From IMG/VR virus record IMGVR_UViG_3300044648_000206, positions 1-64,000 of that record: DNA of 64,000 bases, one strand, 5' to 3'. Positions 20,460 to 28,178 of this stretch are shown piece by piece (position 1 is the stretch's first letter; every line of letters begins with the position of its first letter). A program made the translations under genes and the position numbers. The DNA comes from a virus. Below the pieces are notes generated by a model. The model ran no database searches. It saw only the letters and a program-made list of their open reading frames with translations, and was not told the origin of the DNA.

Positions 20460-21179
20460 ATGAGCGCAACCACTGCGCCCCCAGAGGACAAGGTCGCCGG
20501 CGCTGCAGCTGACGCCACCGAGTCCTTCATCAAGGTGATCGGCCGGAAGATCCGCGCCGGCGCCACCCGCACCAAGCTGTTCGCCATCCGCGTCTGGACC
20601 GGCGGTCGGCGCAACACTGCCCGGGGAGCCAAGGCTTCCTGGCACGGCATCAAGGTCGCAGCGAGGTGGGTCGCCTTCGGCGTCACCTGGGTGCTGATGG
20701 CCATCGGGCTGGCGGTCTACACGATCTTCCGCTGGCTCGGCATCGTGGTGATCAAGCTGCTGGACCTGCTCCTGCTGGTCATCGTCGCGGTGCTCACCGG
20801 CGTCGCGTTCGTGCTCGAGTACGCGGTCTACTTCGTGGTCCGGGTTGCCCTGTTCGTCGGGCTGCTGCTCGGATCGCTCTACTTCCTGCTCCGGGACGGC
20901 AAGACTGCGGTCAAGACCGACTGGGAGCTGTTCTGGGTCGGCCTCAAGCCGCGGAACTGGAAGTACATGACTCTGGGGACCATCGCCGAGATGGTGGTCA
21001 CCAGCAAGGCGGCTCCGCCACGGCGCACGGCGGAGTCCAACGGTCGGGGCTCTCGTCCTGCGGCGGCCACGCGCACGGCGCGGAACCAGGCGGGCAAGGG
21101 GAGGCCCACGCCGAGGCGGTCCACCCGGCGGAGCTCGAAGCTGCCTGGTGCCCGCGTCCGAGGCGCAGCAACTGCGTAG
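20460..21179 (+). CDS. Multi-pass membrane protein with basic tails (239 aa)
   Basis: A basic amphipathic N-terminus (residues 25-70, including RKIRAGATRTKLFAIRVW) leads into a hydrophobic core of about 85 residues (VAFGVTWVLMAIGLAVYTIF, LLLLVIVAVLTGVAFVLEYA, VALFVGLLLGSLYFLL) with three or four spans, and then a very basic Ser/Arg/Pro tail (GRPTPRRSTRRSSKLPG). It may anchor DNA or another phage component to the membrane. ATG at 20460 lies after AACAGGAGAGTGACATC. A strong terminator follows. The family is unknown. Confidence 0.75.
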   Translation: MSATTAPPEDKVAGAAADATESFIKVIGRKIRAGATRTKLFAIRVWTGGRRNTARGAKASWHGIKVAARWVAFGVTWVLMAIGLAVYTIFRWLGIVVIKLLDLLLLVIVAVLTGVAFVLEYAVYFVVRVALFVGLLLGSLYFLLRDGKTAVKTDWELFWVGLKPRNWKYMTLGTIAEMVVTSKAAPPRRTAESNGRGSRPAAATRTARNQAGKGRPTPRRSTRRSSKLPGARVRGAATA

Positions 21180-21198
21180 GCCCGACCGTTGATGACGG

Positions 21199-21243
21199 CC
21201 CAGCCCCCGGTAACCCGTCAGTCCGCCGGGGGCTGGGTCTCAT
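21199..21243 (+). terminator. Rho-independent terminator
   Basis: Perfect 12-bp arms CCCAGCCCCCGG (21199-21210) and CCGGGGGCTGGG (21226-21237), then TCTCAT. It closes the gene for the multi-pass membrane protein. Confidence 0.75.
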
Positions 21244-21283
21244 CGCGATTGGTGCGCCCACCATGACAGGAAGGAAGGACTCC

Positions 21284-21565
21284 TTGCCTGACAGTGCAGC
21301 GACCACTTCATCGAGACAGTTCGTTCGACTGTGGTCCAACAGCGTCCTGCTCCAGGCTCACGCCTCGCGGGACTCCAAGTTTCTGATAGTCCCGGTGCTC
21401 CGCAACAAGTCGATTGCGGGGTGGCGGGTCTACGAAACCTCGACCGGCCAACTCCTGGTTCCTGAGACTTCCGTGACCGGCGTACCCGAGGGGTACGCCG
21501 ATGGAGTCTGGGAACAGCTCTACCAGGCCAGGGATTGGATCACCACTCTCTACGGGAGGACGTGA
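21284..21565 (+). CDS. Hypothetical protein (93 aa)
   Basis: TTG at 21284 is directly behind GGAAGGAAGGACTCC and is preferred to an in-frame ATG at 21263 that has no ribosome site. The product is a small alpha/beta domain (SRQFVRLWSNSVLLQAHASR, FLIVPVLRNKSIAGWRVYET). It overlaps the next start by one base. The family is unknown. Confidence 0.65.
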   Translation: MPDSAATTSSRQFVRLWSNSVLLQAHASRDSKFLIVPVLRNKSIAGWRVYETSTGQLLVPETSVTGVPEGYADGVWEQLYQARDWITTLYGRT

Positions 21566-21903
21566 TGGCGCGCGTAGCGTTCGACGTCTCCCTGACCGAT
21601 CCCTCGGTGGAGTTTGAGGGGTGCACGGTCCGCAAGATCGAGTACGAGCACACCGCGACGACCAAGCGGGTGTGCATCGAGCTCGACACCCGAGAGGTGC
21701 CTGAGGGGCCGGACATCATCCTCCCCGAGGGCACCTGGACGGTGGTCGATCGGCAGGACGACGCACGAGCCGGTGCCGTCCTGCCGATCGTCGGCGAGTT
21801 CGCCACCAAGAGCGAGGCCGAGGCCGCGATCGTCGGCCTGGAGTACCTGGTGCCGACCGCGGTCAAGGAGGGCCGCTTCGGCATCGACAGCCCGGAGGAG
21901 TAG
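21565..21903 (+). CDS. Hypothetical protein (112 aa)
   Basis: ATG at 21565 follows GGGAGGACGTG. The product is beta-rich at first (MARVAFDVSLTDPSVEFEGC, KIEYEHTATTKRVCIELD) and ends in a helix (ATKSEAEAAIVGLEYLVPTA). No family is recognised. It is followed by a strong terminator. Confidence 0.7.
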   Translation: MARVAFDVSLTDPSVEFEGCTVRKIEYEHTATTKRVCIELDTREVPEGPDIILPEGTWTVVDRQDDARAGAVLPIVGEFATKSEAEAAIVGLEYLVPTAVKEGRFGIDSPEE

Positions 21904-21908
21904 ACATT

Positions 21909-21962
21909 GGCCCGGGTGGATCTCTTCGCGGAGGTTCACCCGGGCCGCTCTGCTTTCTGCTT
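21909..21962 (+). terminator. Rho-independent terminator
   Basis: Perfect 10-bp arms GGCCCGGGTG (21909-21918) and CACCCGGGCC (21937-21946) followed by GCTCTGCTTTCTGCTT. It has a clear T-rich tail and lies between two independent genes. Confidence 0.8.
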
Positions 21963-21998
21963 AGATTCTGCTGTCACCTCTGGAAAGGACCATGGACC

Positions 21999-22406
21999 GT
22001 GCCGATTGACGTACAAGCCGTCTTCGCTGATGCCTCCGACATGATCGACGGAGGCAGCCTCGGTGAAGACGTGGACTTCGACCATCGAGACCTGCTGCGC
22101 GAGGTCGCCGAGCTGATCTCGGAGGCGCTGGGCAACCTGCACGGCATCGGCGACGACCCGATGCAGAACGACGAGCTGCTCCGCACGGCCGTGACCGGGG
22201 TGGCGCTCAAGAGCTTCCTGGCCGGGAACCTGGCCGGGCTCGCCAGCTCCGGTGCCCCCGGCGGTGGCGAGAGCGGTGTGGTGGTCCGCTGCAGCCCCGG
22301 CGAGCTCGAGCAGATCGGGCTCGCTGCGATCCGGGACGGCGTGCTCACCTTCCACCTGGTCTCTGACATCGAGCCGCCCTCCGAGGACGACTCGGCAACT
22401 GACTGA
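21999..22406 (+). CDS. Hypothetical acidic protein (135 aa)
   Basis: GTG at 21999 is preceded by CTCTGGAAAGGACCATGGACC, sharing CTCTGGAAAGGAC with the leader of the gene at 17341. The product is acidic with helices (LLREVAELISEALGNLHGIG, GVALKSFLAGNLAGLAS) and a strand pair (SGVVVRCSPGELEQIGLAAI). No family is recognised. An 8-bp hairpin (CGGTCGGG 22432-22439 / CCCGACCG 22453-22460) follows. Confidence 0.75.
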   Translation: MPIDVQAVFADASDMIDGGSLGEDVDFDHRDLLREVAELISEALGNLHGIGDDPMQNDELLRTAVTGVALKSFLAGNLAGLASSGAPGGGESGVVVRCSPGELEQIGLAAIRDGVLTFHLVSDIEPPSEDDSATD

Positions 22407-22494
22407 CCCCTGCCCCTCCAGACGGGGGTGGCGGTCGGGCGGGTGCGAGGACCCCGACCGTCACTCCCAACCACCCCTGAACGGAGGAAGATCC

Positions 22495-22782
22495 TTGCGT
22501 GCGCTGATCCAACGGTTCGCTGCGGTCGTCATCGCCAAGCTGCGCCGCTTCGTCCAGTACTACACGGACGCCCATCGAGAGAGGGCTATGGAGCCGTGGG
22601 AGGAGAGCATCGCTCGAGCGTCATTGCTCTGGCTACTCGAACAGGTGACCAGCAGGTTCCATCGGTTCCCCTGGCTCAACCCGATGACAAGGGCGCACGT
22701 CCAGGAGGAGTTCGAGAAGATAGTCGTGATCCTGCGCTCGGACTGGGTGGCCGACATCCACCAGGACGGGGCCAGCGCGTGA
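22495..22782 (+). CDS. Hypothetical basic helical protein (95 aa)
   Basis: TTG at 22495 has GGAGGAAGATCC in front. The product is helical (RALIQRFAAVVIAKLRRFVQ, ARASLLWLLEQVTSRFHRF) and amphipathic at its N-terminus, which could associate with membrane. Its stop overlaps the next start. The family is unknown. Confidence 0.7.
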   Translation: MRALIQRFAAVVIAKLRRFVQYYTDAHRERAMEPWEESIARASLLWLLEQVTSRFHRFPWLNPMTRAHVQEEFEKIVVILRSDWVADIHQDGASA

Positions 22783-23012
22783 GCAGTAAGGAACCCCGGC
22801 CGGTGAGGTTTCACGACCTGCCGGCCGACTACTACCCCTTCGTGATCGAGTTCGTCGACGAGACCGAGGGCAAGGTGGTCCACACCGTCGAGGTGCCCGA
22901 CGCCAGCGCAGTCGCGATCCCGCGCCTGAGCAAGGAGCTGGGCGTGCCGATCGGCGTCCGGGTCACCTACGCCAACGGCAAGGTCATCTACGAGGGGGCT
23001 GCGTCGCCGTGA
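22779..23012 (+). CDS. Hypothetical protein (77 aa)
   Basis: GTG at 22779 overlaps the upstream stop. The product is a likely small beta fold (FVIEFVDETEGKVVHTVEVP, GVRVTYANGKVIYEGAA). It overlaps the next gene by 4 nt. The family is unknown. Confidence 0.7.
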   Translation: MSSKEPRPVRFHDLPADYYPFVIEFVDETEGKVVHTVEVPDASAVAIPRLSKELGVPIGVRVTYANGKVIYEGAASP

Positions 23013-23494
23013 TCAAGATGTGCCAGACATGCTTCCGAGCTCTGTTCGAGCTTCGGGACGCTGCGACCGGCCAGATCATCGGCTACGCGCACCACTCGGC
23101 TGACGAGACCATCTTCGCGAGAGAGGGGATGGCTCACCAGCCGATCGCCGTCGATCCTGACCGGCGCTTTCTGTTCCGGCGTTGCGACCTCTGCAACGTC
23201 CCGCTCAACCCGCAGATCCCAGTGATCAAGCTGCCGTGCCAGAGCTACCTGCGCCCAGACGGCCTGCTCTCGGACGGCGACTACGAGCTGTGCCAGACCG
23301 ACGCCGAGCTGGTGGCGGTCGGTCGCTGGGGCTTGCTGGGGGAGCGGGTGCACGCCAGCTGGCGCATGTTCCGTGACCCGCTGGACCACCCACCCACGTT
23401 CGACGAGGTGCTGACCTGGATGGGTGCGCTGCGCAACGCCGTGCTGGGTCCGCCTTACGAGGAGGAGCCATGGACCGCTACATCCCCAAGATGA
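23009..23494 (+). CDS. Hypothetical cysteine-containing protein (161 aa)
   Basis: Two cysteine pairs (CQTC at 5-8 and CDLC near 60) suggest a zinc site linking the N-terminal half; the rest is alpha/beta (YELCQTDAELVAVGRWGLLG, TFDEVLTWMGALRNAV). GTG at 23009 overlaps the previous stop. No family is recognised. Confidence 0.7.
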   Translation: MIKMCQTCFRALFELRDAATGQIIGYAHHSADETIFAREGMAHQPIAVDPDRRFLFRRCDLCNVPLNPQIPVIKLPCQSYLRPDGLLSDGDYELCQTDAELVAVGRWGLLGERVHASWRMFRDPLDHPPTFDEVLTWMGALRNAVLGPPYEEEPWTATSPR

Positions 23495-23652
23495 TGACCG
23501 GAGGACTCAAGCGTTGGGGCCTCTGGGACACGCAGGAAGGAGCCTGGTGGGAAGGCGAGTTTCCCACTGCCCAGTACGCCGCGGGCGTGCCCTACTGGAA
23601 GACCTCCAGGGCCGTCGTCGAGGCAGCTGTGGCGATCAACCGAGAGGACTGA
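23470..23652 (+). CDS. Small tryptophan-rich protein (60 aa)
   Basis: ATG at 23470 has GAGGAGGAGCC in front, and overlaps the previous gene by 25 nt. The 60 residues include five tryptophans (LKRWGLWDTQEGAWWEGEF, VPYWKTSR) and end in a helix (AVVEAAVAINRED). No family is recognised. Confidence 0.65.
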   Translation: MDRYIPKMMTGGLKRWGLWDTQEGAWWEGEFPTAQYAAGVPYWKTSRAVVEAAVAINRED

Positions 23653-23656
23653 CACC

Positions 23657-24829
23657 ATGGAGAAGATCAACGACAAGCTGCTGAACTGGGCCTCGATCCT
23701 CGAGGACAACACCCGCCGGCAGGCCGAGGCCACCTCGCGCCTGCCGTTCGTGTTCCCGCACGTAGCCCTGATGCCCGACGCCCACCTTGGCAAGGGCGCC
23801 ACGGTCGGCTCGGTCATCCCCACCGAGCGGGCCATCATCCCGGCGGCGGTCGGGGTGGACATCGGCTGCGGCATGATCGCGGTCCGCAGCCAGTGGACCT
23901 GGACCGAGTGGCAGATCGTGACAGGGCCGAACCAGGCGCCGCTGCGGGAGGCCATCGAGCGGGCCATCCCGCTCTCGGCCGGTCGCTACAACGAGCGCCT
24001 GATCAACTCGGCCGATGCCAAGGCCCGCGAGCTGGACCGCACCGAGGGCATCGAGACGGCCGAGAAGATCGCCCCGTCCTGGCCCCGCCAGCTGGGCACC
24101 CTGGGCTCGGGCAACCACTTCATCGAGATCACCGTCGATGAGGCGGACCGGGTGTGGCTGTTCCTGCACTCCGGCTCCCGGGGCGTGGGCAACAAGATGG
24201 CCCAGAAGCACATCAAGACCGCCCAGGAGCTGTGCAAGCGGTGGCACATCCGGCTCGAGGACCCCGACCTGGCCTACCTGGTCGAGGGCACCGACGAGTT
24301 CTGGGCCTACATCCGCGACCTGCGGTGGGCCCAGAAGTTCGCCCTGCTCAACCGCGAGGAGATGATGGACCGCCTCGTGAAGTGCGTGGAGGAGTTCACC
24401 CAGGTCCCGGTCATCCGGGAGCAGACGATCAACTGCCACCACAACTACACCGAGCAGGAGAAGCACTTCGGTCGGCCGGTGTGGCTCTCGCGCAAGGGAG
24501 CCATCGACGCCTCCGAGGGCACCTGGGGGCTGATCCCGGGCTCCATGGGCGCGGCCTCCTACGTGGTGCAGGGCAAGGGCAACCGGGTGGCCCTGAACAG
24601 CTCCCCGCACGGAGCTGGCCGGGTGTTCTCCCGGGGCGTGGCCAAGCGGACCTTCACCCTGGAGGACCTGGCCGACCGGATGAAGGGCATCGAGTGGCGC
24701 GAGTCCAAGGCCTTCCTGGACGAGCACCCGGACGCCTACAAGAACATCGACGTCGTGATGGCTGACGCCGCCGATCTGGTCGAGGTGAAGCACGAGCTGC
24801 ACCAGGTGCTCAACGTGAAGGGGGACTGA
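23657..24829 (+). CDS. rtcB: RtcB-type RNA ligase (390 aa)
   Basis: RtcB joins RNA 3'-phosphate (or 2',3'-cyclic phosphate) ends to 5'-OH ends through a GMP-histidine intermediate. Family motifs are all visible: MPDAHLGKG (39-47), GVDIGCGM (about 67-74), GSGNHFIEI (about 150), HSGSRGVGN (about 171), CHHNY (about 256), PGSMGAASY (about 295) and SPHGAGR (about 313), the last containing the guanylylated His. Metal ligands Asp, Cys and several His are in place, and the length (390) is close to the usual 400-480. ATG at 23657 follows AGAGGACTGACACC. A phage copy could repair tRNAs broken by host defence nucleases. Confidence 0.95.
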   Translation: MEKINDKLLNWASILEDNTRRQAEATSRLPFVFPHVALMPDAHLGKGATVGSVIPTERAIIPAAVGVDIGCGMIAVRSQWTWTEWQIVTGPNQAPLREAIERAIPLSAGRYNERLINSADAKARELDRTEGIETAEKIAPSWPRQLGTLGSGNHFIEITVDEADRVWLFLHSGSRGVGNKMAQKHIKTAQELCKRWHIRLEDPDLAYLVEGTDEFWAYIRDLRWAQKFALLNREEMMDRLVKCVEEFTQVPVIREQTINCHHNYTEQEKHFGRPVWLSRKGAIDASEGTWGLIPGSMGAASYVVQGKGNRVALNSSPHGAGRVFSRGVAKRTFTLEDLADRMKGIEWRESKAFLDEHPDAYKNIDVVMADAADLVEVKHELHQVLNVKGD

Positions 24830-25089
24830 TGAAGGGCCCCGAGGGCTACGGCCGGTACAACGACGACCCGGACTTCGTGGGGTGCCCGCGTGCGAAGTCC
24901 GACATGACGCCCTGTGTGGCCCGTGACGGCTCGATGGCCGTCGTGGACACCGGGGAGTGCGTCGGCTGCGGTCGACGCCCTGGCGGCCTGCTGGACGAGC
25001 TCCTGCAGGCAACTGGGGAGCAGCACCCCGGCGGGCAGGACGCGGACGCCCTCCGTGACCTGGTGCTGGTCGTTACGGAGCCGTCATGA
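24829..25089 (+). CDS. Small cysteine-containing protein (86 aa)
   Basis: ATG at 24829 overlaps the RtcB stop. The product has four Cys (VGCPRAKSDMTPCVARDGSM and GECVGCGRR) consistent with a zinc site similar to short phage Zn-finger proteins. The C-terminal part is helical (GGLLDELLQATGEQH). Tight coupling to RtcB suggests it may be a partner, but there is no direct evidence. Confidence 0.7.
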   Translation: MKGPEGYGRYNDDPDFVGCPRAKSDMTPCVARDGSMAVVDTGECVGCGRRPGGLLDELLQATGEQHPGGQDADALRDLVLVVTEPS

Positions 25090-25217
25090 CCGTCTGCTAC
25101 CACTCACCGGACCGTCAGCACAGGTGGGAGCCGTTGAGGCGTGGCGACGATCCGCCCCGCAAGGTCTGCTCCGCTTGCGGTGAGGTCGCTGCCCAGCCCA
25201 CGAAGGGAGGGAGCTAA
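25086..25217 (+). CDS. Mini zinc-finger protein (43 aa)
   Basis: Forty-three codons begin MTVCYHSPDRQHRWEPLRRG and end with VCSACGEVAAQPTKGGS. The C..H..H and C..C pairs form a plausible zinc finger. ATG overlaps the previous stop as ATGA, and its TAA overlaps the next ATG (TAATG), so it is tightly packed between two genes. Confidence 0.65.
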   Translation: MTVCYHSPDRQHRWEPLRRGDDPPRKVCSACGEVAAQPTKGGS

Positions 25218-25405
25218 TGCCGGTCTCGATCATGGACGTCGAGTTCGTCAAGGTAGGGGAGACCAAGCACAACTACGTCTTCCGGCAGCCGAAGCACATC
25301 AAGACCAACCTGCACACGACCATCCTCTACATCAACAAGGCCCAGTTCCCAGACGGGCCTCCCGACCGGATCACCGCGGTGATCGAAGCTCGAACGAAGG
25401 GCTGA
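25217..25405 (+). CDS. Hypothetical protein (62 aa)
   Basis: ATG at 25217 overlaps the preceding TAA, with GAAGGGAGGGAGCT as ribosome site. The product (VEFVKVGETKHNYVFRQPKH, TTILYINKAQFPDGPPDR) looks like a small beta sheet. It is the last gene before a strong terminator. The family is unknown. Confidence 0.7.
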   Translation: MPVSIMDVEFVKVGETKHNYVFRQPKHIKTNLHTTILYINKAQFPDGPPDRITAVIEARTKG

Positions 25406-25431
25406 TACCAGCAACAGAAACCTGGCTCCAC

Positions 25432-25475
25432 CGGCCGCCTGACCCTCCGTGGGTTGGGCGGCCGTTGTCGTTTCG
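25432..25475 (+). terminator. Rho-independent terminator
   Basis: Fourteen-bp arms CGGCCGCCTGACCC (25432-25445) and GGGTTGGGCGGCCG (25451-25464), two wobbles, loop TCCGT, followed by TTGTCGTTTCG. It ends the RtcB gene cluster. Confidence 0.85.
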
Positions 25476-25531
25476 CGTCCGATCAGGGCGCCACTTAGAC
25501 CGAACCACACATCTCTCATGGAGGACCGAAC

Positions 25532-26965
25532 ATGAAGCTGGAGTTCGTCGAACGACGAGCCGAGTACAGCGTCTACCGGGACCGGCGCGGGAAGCTGGTC
25601 TACCTCAAGGACGCCCCCGAGCTCAACGTCACCAACCCGCCGCTCTACCAGATCGAGACGCGCACCCTGTTCCCGCCGCGCAGCAGCGACAACTCGAACC
25701 TCTACAACCACTGGATCAAGGCCCAGCGCAAGGGCATGACCCGCAAGACGTGGGTCGCGTTCCTGCAGGCGGTGCTCACCGACCCGGAGCCGGCCGAGGG
25801 GCTCACCTGGTGCAACCGCTGCGACGTCCCCACCGCGGAGGCGCTCGGCTCCAGGAGGTACGGCAGGGAGGACAGCGAGGTGGCCTGCGCCTCCTGCGCG
25901 ACCTTCCTGCGGGAGTGCGACATGTGCCACACCCGCGTGGCGAATCGCGAGACGATCGGAAACCAGCGGGTCTGCCTCGAGTGCCGGAACGAGAACTTTC
26001 GGGCCTGCCGAGCCTGCGGTATCTACATCTCGAACGACGAGTACGAGCTTCACCACAAGCACGGGGTGGGTTGTTGCGAGTCCCCTGCCCTGGACTTCCA
26101 ACTCCGGTGGCTCGACAACCCTCCGCTGGTGAGCGACACCAAGACGGTGATCACCATGGGTGCCGGCCAGGTCGACCCGGCCGGCTACGACCGGCTCGAG
26201 GCGTGGCTGAACCAGAACGGCTTCTTCCACGAGTCGGCGGTGCTTCGCAGGATCGAACCGACCTGGCAGAAGAAGGAGGGCAACTTCCCCAAGCGGCTGA
26301 GCAAGGAGGTCTGGAAGACCTACGGCCGCAAGGTGCCCGAGCCGGCGATGGCCATGATCGGCACCATCGGTGCCGAGCACTCGGCCAAGCACGCCGAGCT
26401 GACGGTGATGGTCAGCCGGCGGCTCAACGAGTCGGCGTCCTTCTGGTACCACGAGGGCTCCTGCTGGTGGAGCAGCGCCTACGCCAGCCGCTGCGCGCTC
26501 AAGACCAACGGCGGGTTCGGGATCGTGACCTACTCGAGCCCGCGGCACTCCAAGCCCAACGGCCGGTGCTGGGTGCTGCCGGTGAAGAGGGGTGAGCGCG
26601 GCTACCTCAAGCCGACCTTCGACACCATGGACCCGGACGGCTTCATCGTGTTCAACGGCTACGGCGCGCTGGTGGACTACTCCGGCGCCCGGGTCATGGC
26701 GGCGTTGGCTGGGATGAGCTACACCAAGATCCAGTTCGCGCCGAAGAACCCGCTCTACGTCAACTCCGGCGGCTACCTGGTCGGCAGTGAGGAGTTCGTC
26801 TCCCAGTTCACGGACGGGGTGGTCTACATGCACACCATGGAGGCGCACGCCAAGCTGTTCGAGCAGGAGCAGAAGGAGGCCGAGCAGGTGGCCCTCGGCG
26901 AGGAGCTCCCCAAGCTCCCTGCGAAGAAGCGTGCGGTCAAGAGGCAGTTCGATGTCGTCGCCTGA
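25532..26965 (+). CDS. Cysteine-rich multi-zinc-knuckle protein (477 aa)
   Basis: The N-terminal 180 residues contain at least five CxxC knuckles (WCNRCDVP, CASCATFL, CDMCHTRV, CLECRNEN, CRACGIYI) followed by HHKHG and GCC, arranged like tandem LIM or zinc-ribbon units. The C-terminal 280 residues (including ESASFWYHEGSCWWSSAYAS) form a separate globular domain of unknown kind. ATG at 25532 follows GGAGGACCGAAC. The function is unknown; similar proteins are recurrent in actinophages without assigned activity. It is translated together with the metallopeptidase. Confidence 0.75.
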   Translation: MKLEFVERRAEYSVYRDRRGKLVYLKDAPELNVTNPPLYQIETRTLFPPRSSDNSNLYNHWIKAQRKGMTRKTWVAFLQAVLTDPEPAEGLTWCNRCDVPTAEALGSRRYGREDSEVACASCATFLRECDMCHTRVANRETIGNQRVCLECRNENFRACRACGIYISNDEYELHHKHGVGCCESPALDFQLRWLDNPPLVSDTKTVITMGAGQVDPAGYDRLEAWLNQNGFFHESAVLRRIEPTWQKKEGNFPKRLSKEVWKTYGRKVPEPAMAMIGTIGAEHSAKHAELTVMVSRRLNESASFWYHEGSCWWSSAYASRCALKTNGGFGIVTYSSPRHSKPNGRCWVLPVKRGERGYLKPTFDTMDPDGFIVFNGYGALVDYSGARVMAALAGMSYTKIQFAPKNPLYVNSGGYLVGSEEFVSQFTDGVVYMHTMEAHAKLFEQEQKEAEQVALGEELPKLPAKKRAVKRQFDVVA

Positions 26966-28178
26966 GGTGCGAGAAGAGGTCCGGGAGCCGGAGACCATCC
27001 GGGGCCGGATCATGGCGGCCTTCGACCGCGACGAGCTGAGCCGGATCTGCACGCTGCCGGAACGGCGGTTCGCCAAGGCTTACGGGCTGCGGCGGTACAA
27101 GGTCGAGCAGCCCCAGCCGTACCGGTCGGGGACCGGGGTGCTGGTCGCCCCTGCCGCGCCCCCGTCGTACCGGTACACCTGCCCGGACGACTTCTTCGCC
27201 TACCGGGACAACGGGTCGAACATCCTGGCGGTGGCCCACCTGGACACCGTCGTGATGCCGATCGACCGGATGTGCGACTTCGCCGAGACCGCCGATGGCA
27301 CGGTGGTGCACTCTGGTGCCCTGGACGACAGGCTCGGCGCTTACGTGATCCTCGACATGCTCCCGAAGCTGGGGATCAACGTGGACGTGCTGCTCACCAC
27401 CGGTGAGGAGTCCGGCAAGTCCACGGCCAAGTTCTTCCAGCCGCCCAAGGGGAAGGACTACCACTGGATGATCGAGTTCGACCGCGGTGGCACTGACGTC
27501 GTGATGTACCAGTACGACTCCAGGGACATGGATGAGATCGTCCGCTACTCGGGTGCCAAGACCGGCAACGGCGCGTTCTCGGACATCTGCTACCTCGAGC
27601 ATCTGCTGATCAAGGGCTTCAACTGGGGCGTCGGGTACCAGGACTACCACGGGGTGCGCGGCTACGCCTACCTCGAGGACCTGTTCCAGATGCTCACCTA
27701 CTTCGTGCGGTTCCACGACATGTGGGCCGACACGAAGCTCGACCACGACCCCAAGGACAAGAAGTCCGGTCGGGGCTGGTGGCGTGGTGGCGGCGGTGGT
27801 CACCACCACGGTAGGCATGACCACAGGAGAGGAGGACCTGGAGGGCTCTGGGGCGCCCAGAGCGGCAGTGGGGGTTGGTGGGACGACCCGCCACCCACGG
27901 TCAAGGACAAGAAGGACAAGGACGACGGAGAGGACAAGAAGCGAATGAGCAGTGCTGCAAGCGTGCTCGACGACATCGAAGGGCCGGGGCCGATGGTCTT
28001 GGCCGGAGACACCCAGGGCGAGATCGAGGTGATCTCGCTGGACGAGGTCCTGGAGGCGGTGGGCAGCGACGGGCTGGACAAGCTCGTCGACGACCCGCGC
28101 CTGGCGGGCTCGCCGAAGTGGGGCGACAGCCTCGCGACGTCGGACCCGACCGACCCTGAGTTTGTGAGCCCGGCATGA
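26952..28178 (+). CDS. Zinc metallopeptidase, M20/M28-like (408 aa)
   Basis: Co-catalytic zinc peptidases of these clans use His, Asp, Glu and a second His. Here they appear as AHLDT (H96, D98), HSGALDDRLGAY (D126), TTGEESG (E152-E153), EFDRGG (about 173) and a late His (YQDYHGVRG, about 228), in the right order and spacing. After the catalytic domain comes a Gly/His/Trp-rich stretch (about residues 275-310, GWWRGGGGGHHHGRHDHRRG) and an acidic tail. ATG at 26952 overlaps the upstream gene by 14 nt. Peptide substrates are unknown. Such enzymes in phage might process host or phage peptides. Confidence 0.8.
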   Translation: MSSPEVREEVREPETIRGRIMAAFDRDELSRICTLPERRFAKAYGLRRYKVEQPQPYRSGTGVLVAPAAPPSYRYTCPDDFFAYRDNGSNILAVAHLDTVVMPIDRMCDFAETADGTVVHSGALDDRLGAYVILDMLPKLGINVDVLLTTGEESGKSTAKFFQPPKGKDYHWMIEFDRGGTDVVMYQYDSRDMDEIVRYSGAKTGNGAFSDICYLEHLLIKGFNWGVGYQDYHGVRGYAYLEDLFQMLTYFVRFHDMWADTKLDHDPKDKKSGRGWWRGGGGGHHHGRHDHRRGGPGGLWGAQSGSGGWWDDPPPTVKDKKDKDDGEDKKRMSSAASVLDDIEGPGPMVLAGDTQGEIEVISLDEVLEAVGSDGLDKLVDDPRLAGSPKWGDSLATSDPTDPEFVSPA

